A DNA stretch of 64,000 nucleotides, from the NCBI GenBank assembly GCA_040506275.1, contig JBEVXD010000009.1:127887-191886 (forward strand), written 5' to 3'. The notes beneath the pieces are model-generated. The model searched no databases, was not told the DNA's origin, and was given only the letters and a program-made list of their open reading frames with translations. Below are positions 46,956 through 55,660 of the stretch, in pieces. The position numbers and the translations under genes were made by a program. This stretch comes from Thiodiazotropha sp040506275. GTDB lineage: Bacteria; Pseudomonadota; Gammaproteobacteria; Chromatiales; Chromatiaceae. Each line of letters starts with the position of its first letter. Positions within the stretch are counted from its first letter, which is position 1.

Positions 46956-48050
46956 ATGCAAGAACTCTATATCGATACTCCCAGTCAATTACTAGAACTC
47001 TGCAATCGGATTCAGCACAGCCCTTGGCTTGCACTCGACACCGAATTCATACGTGAGAAAACCTACGCTGCCGAGCTTTGCCTGATACAAATTTGCAACG
47101 GTGAATTGTCTGCCTGCATCGACACCTTAGCACTTAACGAGCTGACACCTCTGCTAGATATCTTTGCTGACCAAAATAGCGTAAAGATCTTCCATTCGGG
47201 CTATCAGGATCTGGAAATTTTCTACCAGATTTGGGGGCAACTTCCGGCAAATCTGTTTGACACCCAGACTGCCGCTGCACTACTTGGAATTGGAGAACAG
47301 ATCGGCTACGCAAACCTCGTTGAACAGCTACTTGGACTCGAACTGGAGAAGGGACACACTCGCACTGACTGGACACATCGCCCCTTACATAAAACCCAGT
47401 TACGTTATGCCCTTGACGATGTCATCTATCTGGAAAAGATCTATGTCATATTGAAAAAAAGACTGCAAGAGCGGCAACGAGAGAGTTGGATGGCAGAAGA
47501 GATGGAAAAACTAAGCGATCCATCCAACTACATCAATCCACCGGATCAGATGTGGAAACGTATCCGCGGTCTTCATCGCGCCAAAGGGGTGAACAGGGCC
47601 GTATTACAAGCATTGTCAGCTTGGCGGGAAGTTGAAGCCGAACGAGCTAACCGTCCCCGTCGCTGGATTCTTAAGGACGAAGTTCTATTGGAACTGGCAC
47701 GCCGCATGCCAGCTGACTTATCAAACCTAGAGAAAATCCGTGGACTCGAACCTGGCAACATCAAACATTGGGGAGATGAGCTGCTCAAGCTGATGGCAGA
47801 CAACAAGAAAGTGCCGAAGTCTCAGTGGCCAATCAGCAAGGCACGACCCTCTCAACTCTCTTCCGAACAAGCAGCAACAGCAGATCGTCTAATGGCCTAT
47901 GTTCATCAGATAGCTGAAGAAGAAGGGATCCCCCCTTCTCTCCTGATCAATCGTCGCGAACTGGAACGCCTGGTGATGGGTGAACGGGAACTACCCACCC
48001 TGAAGGGCTGGCGGCGAACTTTGATTGGAGAGCGAATATTAAACCTTTAA
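46956..48050 (+). CDS. rnd: Ribonuclease D
   Basis: A 364-residue 3'-5' exonuclease of the DEDD group that trims tRNA precursors. The first acidic pair is in LALDTEFIREKTY, followed by IFHSGYQDLEIF, LFDTQTAAALLGIG and the YALDDVIYL motif (DEDDy tyrosine). An HRDC domain (WREVEAERANRPRRWILKDE) follows at about 215-290. 131 nt after mtaB on the same strand. Confidence 0.95.
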   Translation: MQELYIDTPSQLLELCNRIQHSPWLALDTEFIREKTYAAELCLIQICNGELSACIDTLALNELTPLLDIFADQNSVKIFHSGYQDLEIFYQIWGQLPANLFDTQTAAALLGIGEQIGYANLVEQLLGLELEKGHTRTDWTHRPLHKTQLRYALDDVIYLEKIYVILKKRLQERQRESWMAEEMEKLSDPSNYINPPDQMWKRIRGLHRAKGVNRAVLQALSAWREVEAERANRPRRWILKDEVLLELARRMPADLSNLEKIRGLEPGNIKHWGDELLKLMADNKKVPKSQWPISKARPSQLSSEQAATADRLMAYVHQIAEEEGIPPSLLINRRELERLVMGERELPTLKGWRRTLIGERILNL

Positions 48051-48143
48051 AATCAATTGACCGCTCCACACCAATAGCAGGTTCCTGATTTCGAAGAAAC
48101 TAGCTTCGATGAACATGGTTACTTTCGGGTGAATTGTTCTGTG

Positions 48144-48353
48144 TTAAGCCCATTTGACTTTTAATTCTTTATGGTTATCTGCACAATCTCGTAAATATAG
48201 ATTAATTAAGCTTTGATAAGGGATCCCCTTATCTTCCGCCATATTCTTGAAATAAACGATCGTATCTTCGTCAAGACGAATGGTAACCTGCTTTTTCAGC
48301 TTCTTTGAATATGGGCTCTTAACTGAATTTGAGAAATCGTAATTATCACGCAT
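48144..48353 (-). CDS. brnA: BrnA-like antitoxin (CopG-type)
   Basis: A 69-residue protein with the core KKQVTIRLDEDTIVYFKNMA followed by GIPYQSLINLYLRDC, a ribbon-helix-helix DNA-binding fold of the BrnA family. It overlaps the 3' end of the brnT remnant by 8 nt, the normal brnTA gene order. Start chosen at MRDNYDFS (48353). Intact, although its partner carries a stop codon. Confidence 0.8.
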   Translation of the reverse strand: MRDNYDFSNSVKSPYSKKLKKQVTIRLDEDTIVYFKNMAEDKGIPYQSLINLYLRDCADNHKELKVKWA

Positions 48354-48642
48354 TTTTAAAGCCCTCATACTGGCGCTTTTCAGCTTTATTTGCTTTACGA
48401 GCAGATATAATTCTTATGATCCTTCCATCTTCTCGATAGCAATGACAGACGACTAAAATTCGTAACTGAGAGCAAAGACCGAGTAAAATATAACGATCTT
48501 CATCTTCGGAATGATCAGGGTCGGGAATAAGCCTTGCTCTATCATCATAAAATACCGTTTTGGCCTCATCGAAGCATATGCCATGCTTCTTATGGTTCTA
48601 TACATCCTTAGCCTTATCCCATGTGAATTCCAGTTCACTCAT
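48346..48642 (-). pseudogene. brnT: BrnT toxin gene with in-frame amber codon
   Basis: The frame opens MSELEFTWDKAKDV, then meets TAG at 48598-48600 (codon 15), and continues without further interruption through HKKHGICFDEAKTVF, DPDHSEDEDRYILLGL, LRILVVCHCYREDGRIIRI and ISARKANKAEKRQYE to a TGA. This is a complete BrnT-type ribonuclease apart from one nonsense codon, one base change from CAG, AAG or GAG. It could be a recent inactivation, or be read in an amber-suppressing cell. A restart at an internal start codon would lose the first strand. Confidence 0.85.
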
Positions 48643-48743
48643 AATTAAATTATAACTACAATGTAATTGTTAGCAAGATATGGGATTTACCCCACTCTTT
48701 CAGGCAAGAACATATATGCATTTATGCGCTAGATTTTTAACCT

Positions 48744-48917
48744 ACCCCTCCTCCCGGGAGGGCGATTAATAGAACTGTCGAAGGGTGCGGCCCTGCCGCA
48801 CCTTTAAAGGCTGATAAGAGTAAGAAATTGCGCTGTTTTGGCTGTAAAATCTATTTGTAAATATAGGCGATTTGCTTTTACAAACCCCTCCCCGGTGGGG
48901 AGGGGGATTAATAGAAC
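48744..48917. repeat. Paired GC-rich palindromes and a REP
   Basis: Two similar units: 48744-48775 and 48884-48917. Both run ACCCCTC, a palindromic core (CTCCCGGGAG in one, CCCCGGTGGGG in the other), then a G-run and GATTAATAGAAC. Between them, at 48784-48802, is GGTGCGGCCCTGCCGCACC, a variant of the GTAG-footed REP. They occupy the 310-bp gap between brnT and the lipoprotein gene. Confidence 0.65.
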
Positions 48918-48952
48918 AGCCATCTTCCTGGGTGAAAGATTCAGGGGTAAGA

Positions 48953-49915
48953 CTAGGGCCAGGAGTAGGTGTCAGCTACGCCCTCAAAAGTCACCACATA
49001 CTGTGTGCAGCTGATGAACTCAATCAATGCAGTTGCTCCGTCAGCCGCTTCAACACGAATACGACCAGCACTGGGGTGCCCATCTGAACAGTCGAAGGTC
49101 ACCGGTACTTCAGTAGTGACTGTGATATAGCCATGATCTGGATCATAGACCCGTACAGAGACCTGATAACCCGATGACTCATTCCCGGAAACGCTGACAT
49201 CTGATACCCGATAGGTTCTATTATCATAACCCCGATAGTCTGAGTGGTACTCACAACTGGCATTTACCCCTTCCAGATCAATTGAATTACAGGTGACCGA
49301 CATGTTGAAGGTATCTGTATAACTGCCATTCGAGTTAGTGACTTCGACGGTGAAATTGACATAATTGAGTGTCAATCGATAACCATTGCCCACTTGAACA
49401 TAGGTTCCCTCAACGGAACCATCAAAGGTGGTAGAGTGGCTGTCATTGCCATATCTGGCTCTGTGAGCACATTGATTGAATTCGATACTCCAATTTCCGG
49501 CAACCCCATTACCTGGGTATTCGATGATGACAGAGCCGCTATCACACATGGTGTTGGAAATATCTTCCGTTCTGGCAGCAGTGACACCTCGGGCCGCAAG
49601 TTGACTACCATGACTTAGTGCACCACCAATCAGCACAGATAACTCTTCATTTATCTGCTGCCTTGTAACAGGCATGTCAGCGCGTGCGCCGATAACAGGC
49701 ACATTGTCAGAACTGATCGCCTGTTTTGAACCAGAGGCAGCAGCTGTAGAGAGCTGATCAACATTTTCTGTCGTCAGCGAAGCCTGTTTGGTTTCACCAC
49801 TGTAGTCCAGGGAAGTATTGGTTGAACCACCATCATCATCCCCTCCCCCACCGCAAGCCTGGAGAACAAACACCAGTAGAAAGAAAAACGTCCATTTGTT
49901 GATTTTCAGAATCAT
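48953..49915 (-). CDS. Lipoprotein of unknown function
   Basis: A 320-residue protein with a lipoprotein signal (FFFLLVFVLQAC, lipidated Cys at about residue 21) followed by GGGGDDDGG, a typical flexible tether. The rest is rich in Ser, Thr, Asn and Tyr with alternating strand-like segments (GYRLTLNYVNFTVEV, YQVSVRVYDPDHGYITV), suggesting a beta-rich fold exposed in the periplasm or at the surface. Cysteines occur in pairs late in the protein. No family recognised. It has no operon partner. Confidence 0.75.
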   Translation of the reverse strand: MILKINKWTFFFLLVFVLQACGGGGDDDGGSTNTSLDYSGETKQASLTTENVDQLSTAAASGSKQAISSDNVPVIGARADMPVTRQQINEELSVLIGGALSHGSQLAARGVTAARTEDISNTMCDSGSVIIEYPGNGVAGNWSIEFNQCAHRARYGNDSHSTTFDGSVEGTYVQVGNGYRLTLNYVNFTVEVTNSNGSYTDTFNMSVTCNSIDLEGVNASCEYHSDYRGYDNRTYRVSDVSVSGNESSGYQVSVRVYDPDHGYITVTTEVPVTFDCSDGHPSAGRIRVEAADGATALIEFISCTQYVVTFEGVADTYSWP

Positions 49916-50142
49916 GATTCGTACTCCCTTGGATATTGCCTATAAGCCATTGGTTAACGGATATTGATCCTACAAATCAGATTATTCCAGCATAAGTATC
50001 AATCATCTGTTGAAATATATGACAGGATTCAAAGGTACAGATTCCAATAACCAGTTCCTTGATGGGATTGAGGTGATAGGGAATTTAAAAACTAGTGCTT
50101 TGTTTTCTGTTCCTTCATCCTCTCCTTCTCCCTGAGGAGGGC

Positions 50143-50240
50143 GTTGTAAAAGAACGCCAGATTAAAATCTGGCGAATTTTTTGTGATTTCTTCTGATAAA
50201 TCACTCTCGGCATGGTGCGGCAGGCCGCACCCTACATATT
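50143..50240. repeat. Hairpin plus REP composite repeat, copy 1
   Basis: Contains CGCCAGAT / ATCTGGCG (50155-50174, 4-nt loop) followed by AATTTTTT, then CTTCTGATAAATCACT and the GTAG-footed REP at 50214-50235. The same series recurs at about 56298-56395, although the second copy's hairpin is degraded. The hairpin plus T-run looks like a plus-strand intrinsic terminator with no upstream plus-strand gene. The rest of the 49916-50352 gap shows nothing else. Confidence 0.7.
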
Positions 50241-50352
50241 GCTCCCATAATGAATGCGGACCGGCATAACAAGCCCGTTCCGTTACGAGGACAATAGCAA
50301 TCAGCAACATGCCAGGCACTGGCACTCTCTTTCATACATCAGGCTAGCCGGT

Positions 50353-51168
50353 TTAAAAATCAAACTCAGCCCAAATTGGACAGTGATCCGAAGGCCTCTC
50401 CATTCCACGAATATCGTAGGCAATACCTACATCAGTACAGCAACTCATCAATGGTTCAGTGACCATTATCAGGTCGATACGCAATCCCCGTTTGGGTTCC
50501 CGGTCAAATCCCTTGCTTCGATAATCAAACCAGCTGAAACGATCATCCACTTCCGGGTTAAGTACCCGATAACTGTCTTGTAAACCCCAATCCTGAAGCG
50601 CCTGCAGCCATTCACGCTCTTCTGGCAGGAAACTGCATTTACCGGTCTTGAGCCAGCGCTTGGCATTATCGGGGCCAATGCCGATATCCTGATCCAGAGG
50701 CGCTACATTCATGTCCCCGATGACCATCAGTGGCTCTGAGGCATCGTGATTGTTAACCAAATAGTCGAGAAGGTCGGCATAATATTTCTGCTTTGCAGGA
50801 AACTTCACCTCATGACTTCGACTCTCCCCTTGGGGAAAATAACCATTCAGTACGGTAAAAGGCTTGCCTTTGGGGGAGTTGTAGCGGCCAATGATCATCC
50901 GTCTCTGGGCCTCTTCCTCATCAGTGGGAAATCCCTTGTTGATCTCTAAAGGTTCCGATTTAGAGAGTAAGGCAACCCCGTAGTGGGTCTTTTGTCCGTG
51001 GTAGGCTGGTTTGAAGTCCAACGCTTCGATCATCCCAATGGGGAAATCCACATCCTGTACTTTGGACTCTTGAATTCCGATAACGTCCGGGTCATAGGTG
51101 GCTTTGAGCTGTGTTAACTGATGCTCTCTGGCTCTGATCCCATTAGTGTTGAATGAGACAATTTTCAT
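50353..51168 (-). CDS. xthA: Exodeoxyribonuclease III / AP endonuclease
   Basis: A 271-residue metal-dependent enzyme of base-excision repair. Motifs are FNTNGIRAREHQL, IGIQESKVQD, NGYFPQGE, VIGDMNVAPLDQDIG, RIDLIMVTE and ERPSDHCPIWAEF, giving the full EEP catalytic set. The ATG overlaps the stop codon of the preceding small gene (ATGA), so they are translated together. Confidence 0.95.
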   Translation of the reverse strand: MKIVSFNTNGIRAREHQLTQLKATYDPDVIGIQESKVQDVDFPIGMIEALDFKPAYHGQKTHYGVALLSKSEPLEINKGFPTDEEEAQRRMIIGRYNSPKGKPFTVLNGYFPQGESRSHEVKFPAKQKYYADLLDYLVNNHDASEPLMVIGDMNVAPLDQDIGIGPDNAKRWLKTGKCSFLPEEREWLQALQDWGLQDSYRVLNPEVDDRFSWFDYRSKGFDREPKRGLRIDLIMVTEPLMSCCTDVGIAYDIRGMERPSDHCPIWAEFDF

Positions 51169-51473
51169 AGACTATTCTCTCCAAGGACTTCAAAGGTCTC
51201 TTTTTCACCCATTTCAAAACCGTGCCGATAGGCCTTACCCCAGGGTAAAAAACGGCGTTCATCGCTGATTGCTTCCCCCCCGGAGCCGAGGATTTTACTG
51301 ACTTCATCTTCATAGCCCAAACCCCGCATTCGGCTGGTCATGCCATCAGCATATCCCCGGTTGTACCAGAGTTGCAGTTCGCTTTCAGTTTCTGATAATC
51401 CGGAAGTTTCCGCATACAGATCCTGGGCCAGTTGTAGCAATCTCTGAATTCGATCTTCGGTTGTCTGATTCAT
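51165..51473 (-). CDS. Small conserved-looking protein coupled to xthA
   Basis: A 102-residue acidic protein starting MNQTTEDRIQRLLQLAQ, with LWYNRGYADGMTSRMRGLGY and a C-terminal WGKAYRHGFEMGEKETFEVL. The two similar motifs Y-x-x-G(Y/F) hint at an internal repeat. No signal peptide or known domain. Overlap with xthA (ATGA) suggests a repair or stress context, which is inference only. An upstream extension to 51548 is possible but begins in a repeat. Confidence 0.65.
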   Translation of the reverse strand: MNQTTEDRIQRLLQLAQDLYAETSGLSETESELQLWYNRGYADGMTSRMRGLGYEDEVSKILGSGGEAISDERRFLPWGKAYRHGFEMGEKETFEVLGENSL

Positions 51474-51552
51474 TGTCCAATAATCCAGCGACTCAATATA
51501 TCGAGCAAATATAACCAGGCACACTTCGGCCTGTCCTTTTAGATTCAAACTG

Positions 51553-51602
51553 TTAGGGGCGACAAGAAGGCCCAGAACCTATCTAATATGGTGCCGGGTT
51601 AA
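51553..51602. repeat. Partial copy of the 89-bp inverted-repeat element
   Basis: GGCGACAAGAAGGCCC near the left and GTGCCGGGTTA at the right match the interior and right terminus of the element at 37658-37746, with a shortened and diverged middle. Confidence 0.65.
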
Positions 51603-51749
51603 TAATATATGCTACAGGACTATCCTGTATATCCATCAGGGAATTACGGTTGTATTTCGACGCATCTGTAGCGATGATTGTCCATTATCCCGCAGAATCG
51701 AATTCAATACCTGTATCAGGTTGATGTTCAGTAGACCAGAGATCCAAAG

Positions 51750-52517
51750 ATGTTGATTGCAATTTCACCCGCCAAAACCCTCGACTATGAAACGCCACCA
51801 GTCACCAGGATCCACACCAAGCCAAAGTTTCTGAAGCAGTCGCGCCAACTGATTGATAACCTGCGCGACTATTCAGCCCTGGATCTGGCGGAGCTGATGA
51901 AGCTGAGTATGAAGCTCTCGGAACTCAACTTCGATCGTTATCACGATTGGAAAACCCCCTTTAACCTGAAAAACGCCAAGCAGGCCGCTTTGGCTATGAA
52001 GGGAGATGTCTATACCGGTCTTGATGCAGAGAGTCTTGATGAGAAGGGGTTTGAGTTTGCTCAAACTCATCTTCGCATTCTTTCCGGACTCTACGGGGTA
52101 ATGAAACCACTTGATCTGATGCAACCCTATCGGCTTGAAATGGGCACCAAGCTACCCAATGAGCATGGCAAGGATCTGTATGCCTTCTGGGGAGAGACCA
52201 TCACCCAGGCCATCAACAAAGACCTGAAGACCCAGGGGGATGACATCCTGATCAATCTGGCATCCAATGAATATTTTAAATCGATCAAGCCCAAGCTAGT
52301 GAGAGGCCGTATCATCACACCTCAATTTAAAGAGAAAAAGAACGGCAGTTATCGCATGATCGGCATCTTCGCAAAAAAGGCGAGAGGCATGATGAGTCGT
52401 TTTATCATCGATAATAGACTCAGTGATCCTCAGAACATCAAAGATTTCGATGTGGATGGTTACCGTTACAACAAACAGCATTCAAAGGATGATCAATGGG
52501 TTTTCACCCGCGGTTGA
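51750..52517 (+). CDS. yaaA: YaaA / DUF328 family peroxide stress protein
   Basis: A 255-residue protein with the family opening MLIAISPAKTLDYE, the blocks LSELNFDRYHDWKTPF, ALAMKGDVYTGLDA, RILSGLYGVMKPLDLMQPYRLEMG, LINLASNEYFKSI and the C-terminal AKKARGMMSRFII. E. coli YaaA lowers free iron during peroxide stress. The stop lies inside the tatD-type gene (22-nt overlap). Confidence 0.93.
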   Translation: MLIAISPAKTLDYETPPVTRIHTKPKFLKQSRQLIDNLRDYSALDLAELMKLSMKLSELNFDRYHDWKTPFNLKNAKQAALAMKGDVYTGLDAESLDEKGFEFAQTHLRILSGLYGVMKPLDLMQPYRLEMGTKLPNEHGKDLYAFWGETITQAINKDLKTQGDDILINLASNEYFKSIKPKLVRGRIITPQFKEKKNGSYRMIGIFAKKARGMMSRFIIDNRLSDPQNIKDFDVDGYRYNKQHSKDDQWVFTRG

Positions 52518-53269
52518 TCGATGCCCACTGCCACTTTGATGATAGTCGCTTCGAAGTAGATCGGGCTGAGGCACTTGAACGTGCTCATCAGGCTGGCGTT
52601 GATGAACAGATTATCCCCGCCATCAAGGCCGCTTGGTGGCCTCGGATCCAACAACTCTGTGAGAACAATACCGGACTCTATCCCAGCTATGGCCTGCACC
52701 CTATGTTTCTCTGCGATCATCAGGATCAACATATCCATGCATTGAGGGATTGGCTCGAAACCGAAAAACCGGTGGCGGTCGGTGAGTGTGGGCTCGATTT
52801 TTTTATTAATGACCCCCAGGTTGAACGACAACACTACTTTTTCGAGGCCCAGCTTCAACTGGCCCAGGAGTACGACCTACCGGTGATCATTCATGCCCGT
52901 CGATCTGTTGAGGAGGTCATCAATACATTGAAAAACTTTCCTGGTCTGCGTGGCATGTTGCACAGCTATTCCGGCAGCGAACAACAAGCCCGTAAACTGA
53001 TCGACATGGGGTTCTATCTCAGCTTTGGCGGCCCCGTCACTTATGAGCGAGCCAAACGCTTGAGACATTTGGTGGCGTCCTTACCACTGGAGAATCTACT
53101 GATCGAAACAGACTCCCCTGATCAACCTGACAGCCACCATCGCGGCCAGCGCAATGAACCCGCATATCTCCCGATAATCCTGGATCTGTTCAGTCAACTA
53201 CGTAAGCAACCTGCACAGCAGATTGCTTTGCAAACCCGCAGAAACACCCAAACCCTTTTTCAGTTATAA
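52496..53269 (+). CDS. TatD-family metal-dependent hydrolase
   Basis: A 257-residue TIM-barrel hydrolase. Metal-binding motifs are LIDAHCHFD near the start, GECGLDF, the IIHARRSVEEV and MLHSYSG histidines, and IETDSPDQPD. TatD/YjjV proteins act as DNases or AP nucleases. The ATG at 52496 has AAGGA upstream and overlaps yaaA by 22 nt; a TTG at 52514 overlapping the yaaA stop is an alternative. Confidence 0.9.
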   Translation: MGFHPRLIDAHCHFDDSRFEVDRAEALERAHQAGVDEQIIPAIKAAWWPRIQQLCENNTGLYPSYGLHPMFLCDHQDQHIHALRDWLETEKPVAVGECGLDFFINDPQVERQHYFFEAQLQLAQEYDLPVIIHARRSVEEVINTLKNFPGLRGMLHSYSGSEQQARKLIDMGFYLSFGGPVTYERAKRLRHLVASLPLENLLIETDSPDQPDSHHRGQRNEPAYLPIILDLFSQLRKQPAQQIALQTRRNTQTLFQL

Positions 53270-53302
53270 CGTGATATCCGGCCGGGAATAGTAGATAGAA
53301 CC

Positions 53303-53378
53303 GTAGGTCGGATAAACGGAGCGCCATCCGACATTATTCGGGGGGATTGTCGGATGGCGCTCCGCTTATCCGACCTAC
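53303..53378. repeat. Inverted pair of second-family REPs (BIME-like)
   Basis: Left unit 53303-53333 begins GTAGGTCGGAT and ends CATCCGACA; right unit 53348-53378 is its reverse complement with a single difference. The spacer is 14 nt. The two units can pair with each other or each fold alone. A single unit is at 11231-11261. It occupies the 355-bp gap between the tatD-type gene and galE, with no other feature seen. Confidence 0.8.
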
Positions 53379-53624
53379 AATAGGTTATCTGTTCGCAGGG
53401 GTTTAGCGTAATCAACCATCAATTTATGACACCACTCGGCACTTACCTATCTTCCGATATGCTCACAATCTGACATTTGTTTCTAAACAGCACATGACTC
53501 CATGCTTCTGCCCCGCTATCATGTACGCAATTTTTCATGCCCCTTTATTTAAGGGAAAACTGCTGGGTAGCTGGTTGCCTGGATAGCATGTGGGTCTGAC
53601 TGTTACCAAGATGGGGAACCATAG

Positions 53625-54623
53625 ATGTCGAAAAAAGGAATTCTTGTTACCGGCGGCGCCGGCTATATAGGCAGTCACACTGCGCGTCAGCTTGGTGAAG
53701 CGGGTGAAAGATTGGTTACCCTGGATAATCTCTGCACCGGATTCCGCCAAGCCGTACTCCATGGTGAACTTGTGGTAGGTGATACCGGAGACCGTGAGCT
53801 GGTGAGCCGTGTCCTGAAAGAGCATGATATCGATACAGTGATGCACTTCGCTGCTCATACCATTGTGCCCGAATCAGTGGAAAATCCGCTTAAGTACTAC
53901 GCTAACAACACCTGCAATACCCGTAACCTGCTCCAGTGTTGTTCCGAAGCAGGAGTTAAGAACTTTGTCTTCTCTTCTACCGCTGCGGTGTATGGCATTC
54001 CCCAGGCCGGAGTTGCTTATGAGGATACCCCAACCAGCCCGATCAACCCCTACGGAACATCCAAGCTGATGTCTGAGATGATGCTGCATGATCTCTCTGT
54101 TGCCAGCGACATGCGCTATATCGCTCTGCGATACTTCAATGTTGCCGGCTGCGACCTGAAGGGCAGAATCGGCCAGTCGACTCCAAAAGCCACCCTATTA
54201 ACCAAAGTTGCCTGCGAGGCTGCAGTAGGCAAGCGCGATGCAGTCTACATATTTGGCACAGACTACCCAACACCGGATGGTACCGGTGTACGTGACTATA
54301 TCCATGTGGAAGACCTTGCTGCTGCCCATGTTAAATCATTGGAGTATCTGCGTAATGGAGGCGACTCTGCCATCCTAAACTGCGGTTATGGACACGGTTA
54401 CTCAGTCCGTGAACTACTCAAATCTGTCGAAGCCGCACACGGTTCACCTCTGAATATTATTGAGGCTGAGCGTCGTGCCGGAGACCCGCCAGAGTTGGTA
54501 GCTGGGGCCAAAAAGGTTCGTGAAGTTCTGGGTTGGTCTCCTGAATATGATGACCTGTCTGTTATCGCCAGCTCCGCACTTGCCTGGGAGCAGAAGCAGC
54601 TGGAGACCCCTTGGAAGAACTGA
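53625..54623 (+). CDS. galE: UDP-glucose 4-epimerase
   Basis: A 332-residue extended short-chain dehydrogenase. It shows the NAD-binding TGGAGYIGSHTARQL motif, DNLCTGF, the HFAAHTIVPESVENP block, the catalytic YGTSK motif and the late GTGVRDYIHVEDLAAAHV segment. It interconverts UDP-glucose and UDP-galactose for surface polysaccharides. The C-terminal half agrees with GalE, although relatives acting on UDP-GlcNAc or uronates look similar. It lies 4 nt before uppP. Confidence 0.9.
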   Translation: MSKKGILVTGGAGYIGSHTARQLGEAGERLVTLDNLCTGFRQAVLHGELVVGDTGDRELVSRVLKEHDIDTVMHFAAHTIVPESVENPLKYYANNTCNTRNLLQCCSEAGVKNFVFSSTAAVYGIPQAGVAYEDTPTSPINPYGTSKLMSEMMLHDLSVASDMRYIALRYFNVAGCDLKGRIGQSTPKATLLTKVACEAAVGKRDAVYIFGTDYPTPDGTGVRDYIHVEDLAAAHVKSLEYLRNGGDSAILNCGYGHGYSVRELLKSVEAAHGSPLNIIEAERRAGDPPELVAGAKKVREVLGWSPEYDDLSVIASSALAWEQKQLETPWKN

Positions 54624-54627
54624 TGAC

Positions 54628-55428
54628 ATGGATCTGTTACAAATCATCATCCTGGCAGCTGTACAGGGGCTGACCGAATTCCTGCCGATCTCCAGTTCGG
54701 CACATTTGATTCTCGCACCTCAGGTCACCGGCCACGCCGACCAGGGATTGGCCTTTGACGTGGCAGTTCATGTGGGGACACTGGCAGCTGTCATCGGGTA
54801 TTTCAGGCACCAGGTAAAATCCATCTCTATCGATTTTTTCCGCTCCTGGGTCAACCCATCAGCCCGCTCACAGGAATCACAGCTAGGTTGGATGATCGTG
54901 ATAGCCACCATACCGGTTGGATTGTTCGGTCTGCTGATGAAATCCCTGGTGGAGACCGACCTGCGATCGCCCATGGTCATCGCGATAACCACTATTGGCT
55001 TTGGTATACTGCTTTTACTGGCAGATAAGCTGGGTAAACGGCACAGGGACGAATACACCCTGCGCTGGACAGACGCCGTAATAATTGGACTGTTCCAGGC
55101 CATGGCTATAATCCCAGGTACCTCCCGCTCCGGCTCTACCATGACAGCAGGCCTGTTTCTTGGGCTAACCCGTGAAGCAGCTTCCCGTTTCTCATTCCTG
55201 ATCTCGATTCCCACTATCCTTATGTCCGGCGGACTCCTAGGGCTGGACCTCTTAAATAGTGCGGCTCCTGTAGACTGGTTCTCGATCAGTCTTGGAGCCG
55301 GTTTGGCTTTCTTTACAGCCTATTTATGCATTCACTACTTTCTACGCTTTATTGAGAATATCGGCATGGTACCGTTCGTCATCTACAGATTTTTGCTGGG
55401 TGGCCTGATACTTTTCTATCTACTTTAA
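54628..55428 (+). CDS. uppP: Undecaprenyl-diphosphatase UppP (BacA)
   Basis: A 266-residue membrane enzyme with about eight hydrophobic segments. The N-terminal QGLTEFLPISSSAHLIL motif and the second PGTSRSGSTMTAGLFLGL motif, both essential in the family, are present. It regenerates undecaprenyl phosphate, the carrier used by MraY and MurG. The ATG at 54628 matches family starts; an extension into galE is rejected. Next to galE, so both may serve envelope polysaccharide synthesis. Confidence 0.95.
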   Translation: MDLLQIIILAAVQGLTEFLPISSSAHLILAPQVTGHADQGLAFDVAVHVGTLAAVIGYFRHQVKSISIDFFRSWVNPSARSQESQLGWMIVIATIPVGLFGLLMKSLVETDLRSPMVIAITTIGFGILLLLADKLGKRHRDEYTLRWTDAVIIGLFQAMAIIPGTSRSGSTMTAGLFLGLTREAASRFSFLISIPTILMSGGLLGLDLLNSAAPVDWFSISLGAGLAFFTAYLCIHYFLRFIENIGMVPFVIYRFLLGGLILFYLL

Positions 55429-55660
55429 CGACCTTTTCAAACCAGCTGATTGAGAGGATTGCTGTCGCATCAGCATCGATGGCATACGCTGATAAGTCGT
55501 CGATTTAACTTCAAAAACTGAGTTCCAGGCTACAAATCGATACAATATCTATCTTGACGACCGCAATCTCCGGGTGGGATAGTTCATAACAAATGATATA
55601 TTCAACCTGAAGCTACGGATTCAGATTTAACTCAACAGACCATGGAGTGAGGAGCTGAAT

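Noticed and set aside
48453..48638. 61-residue minus-strand ORF opposite the BrnT frame
   Set aside because: It is an alternative frame of the brnT remnant; the BrnT family sequence lies in the other frame.
50092..50325. 77-residue minus-strand ORF as a gene
   Set aside because: It is read through the composite hairpin/REP repeat and has no plausible ribosome site or domain.
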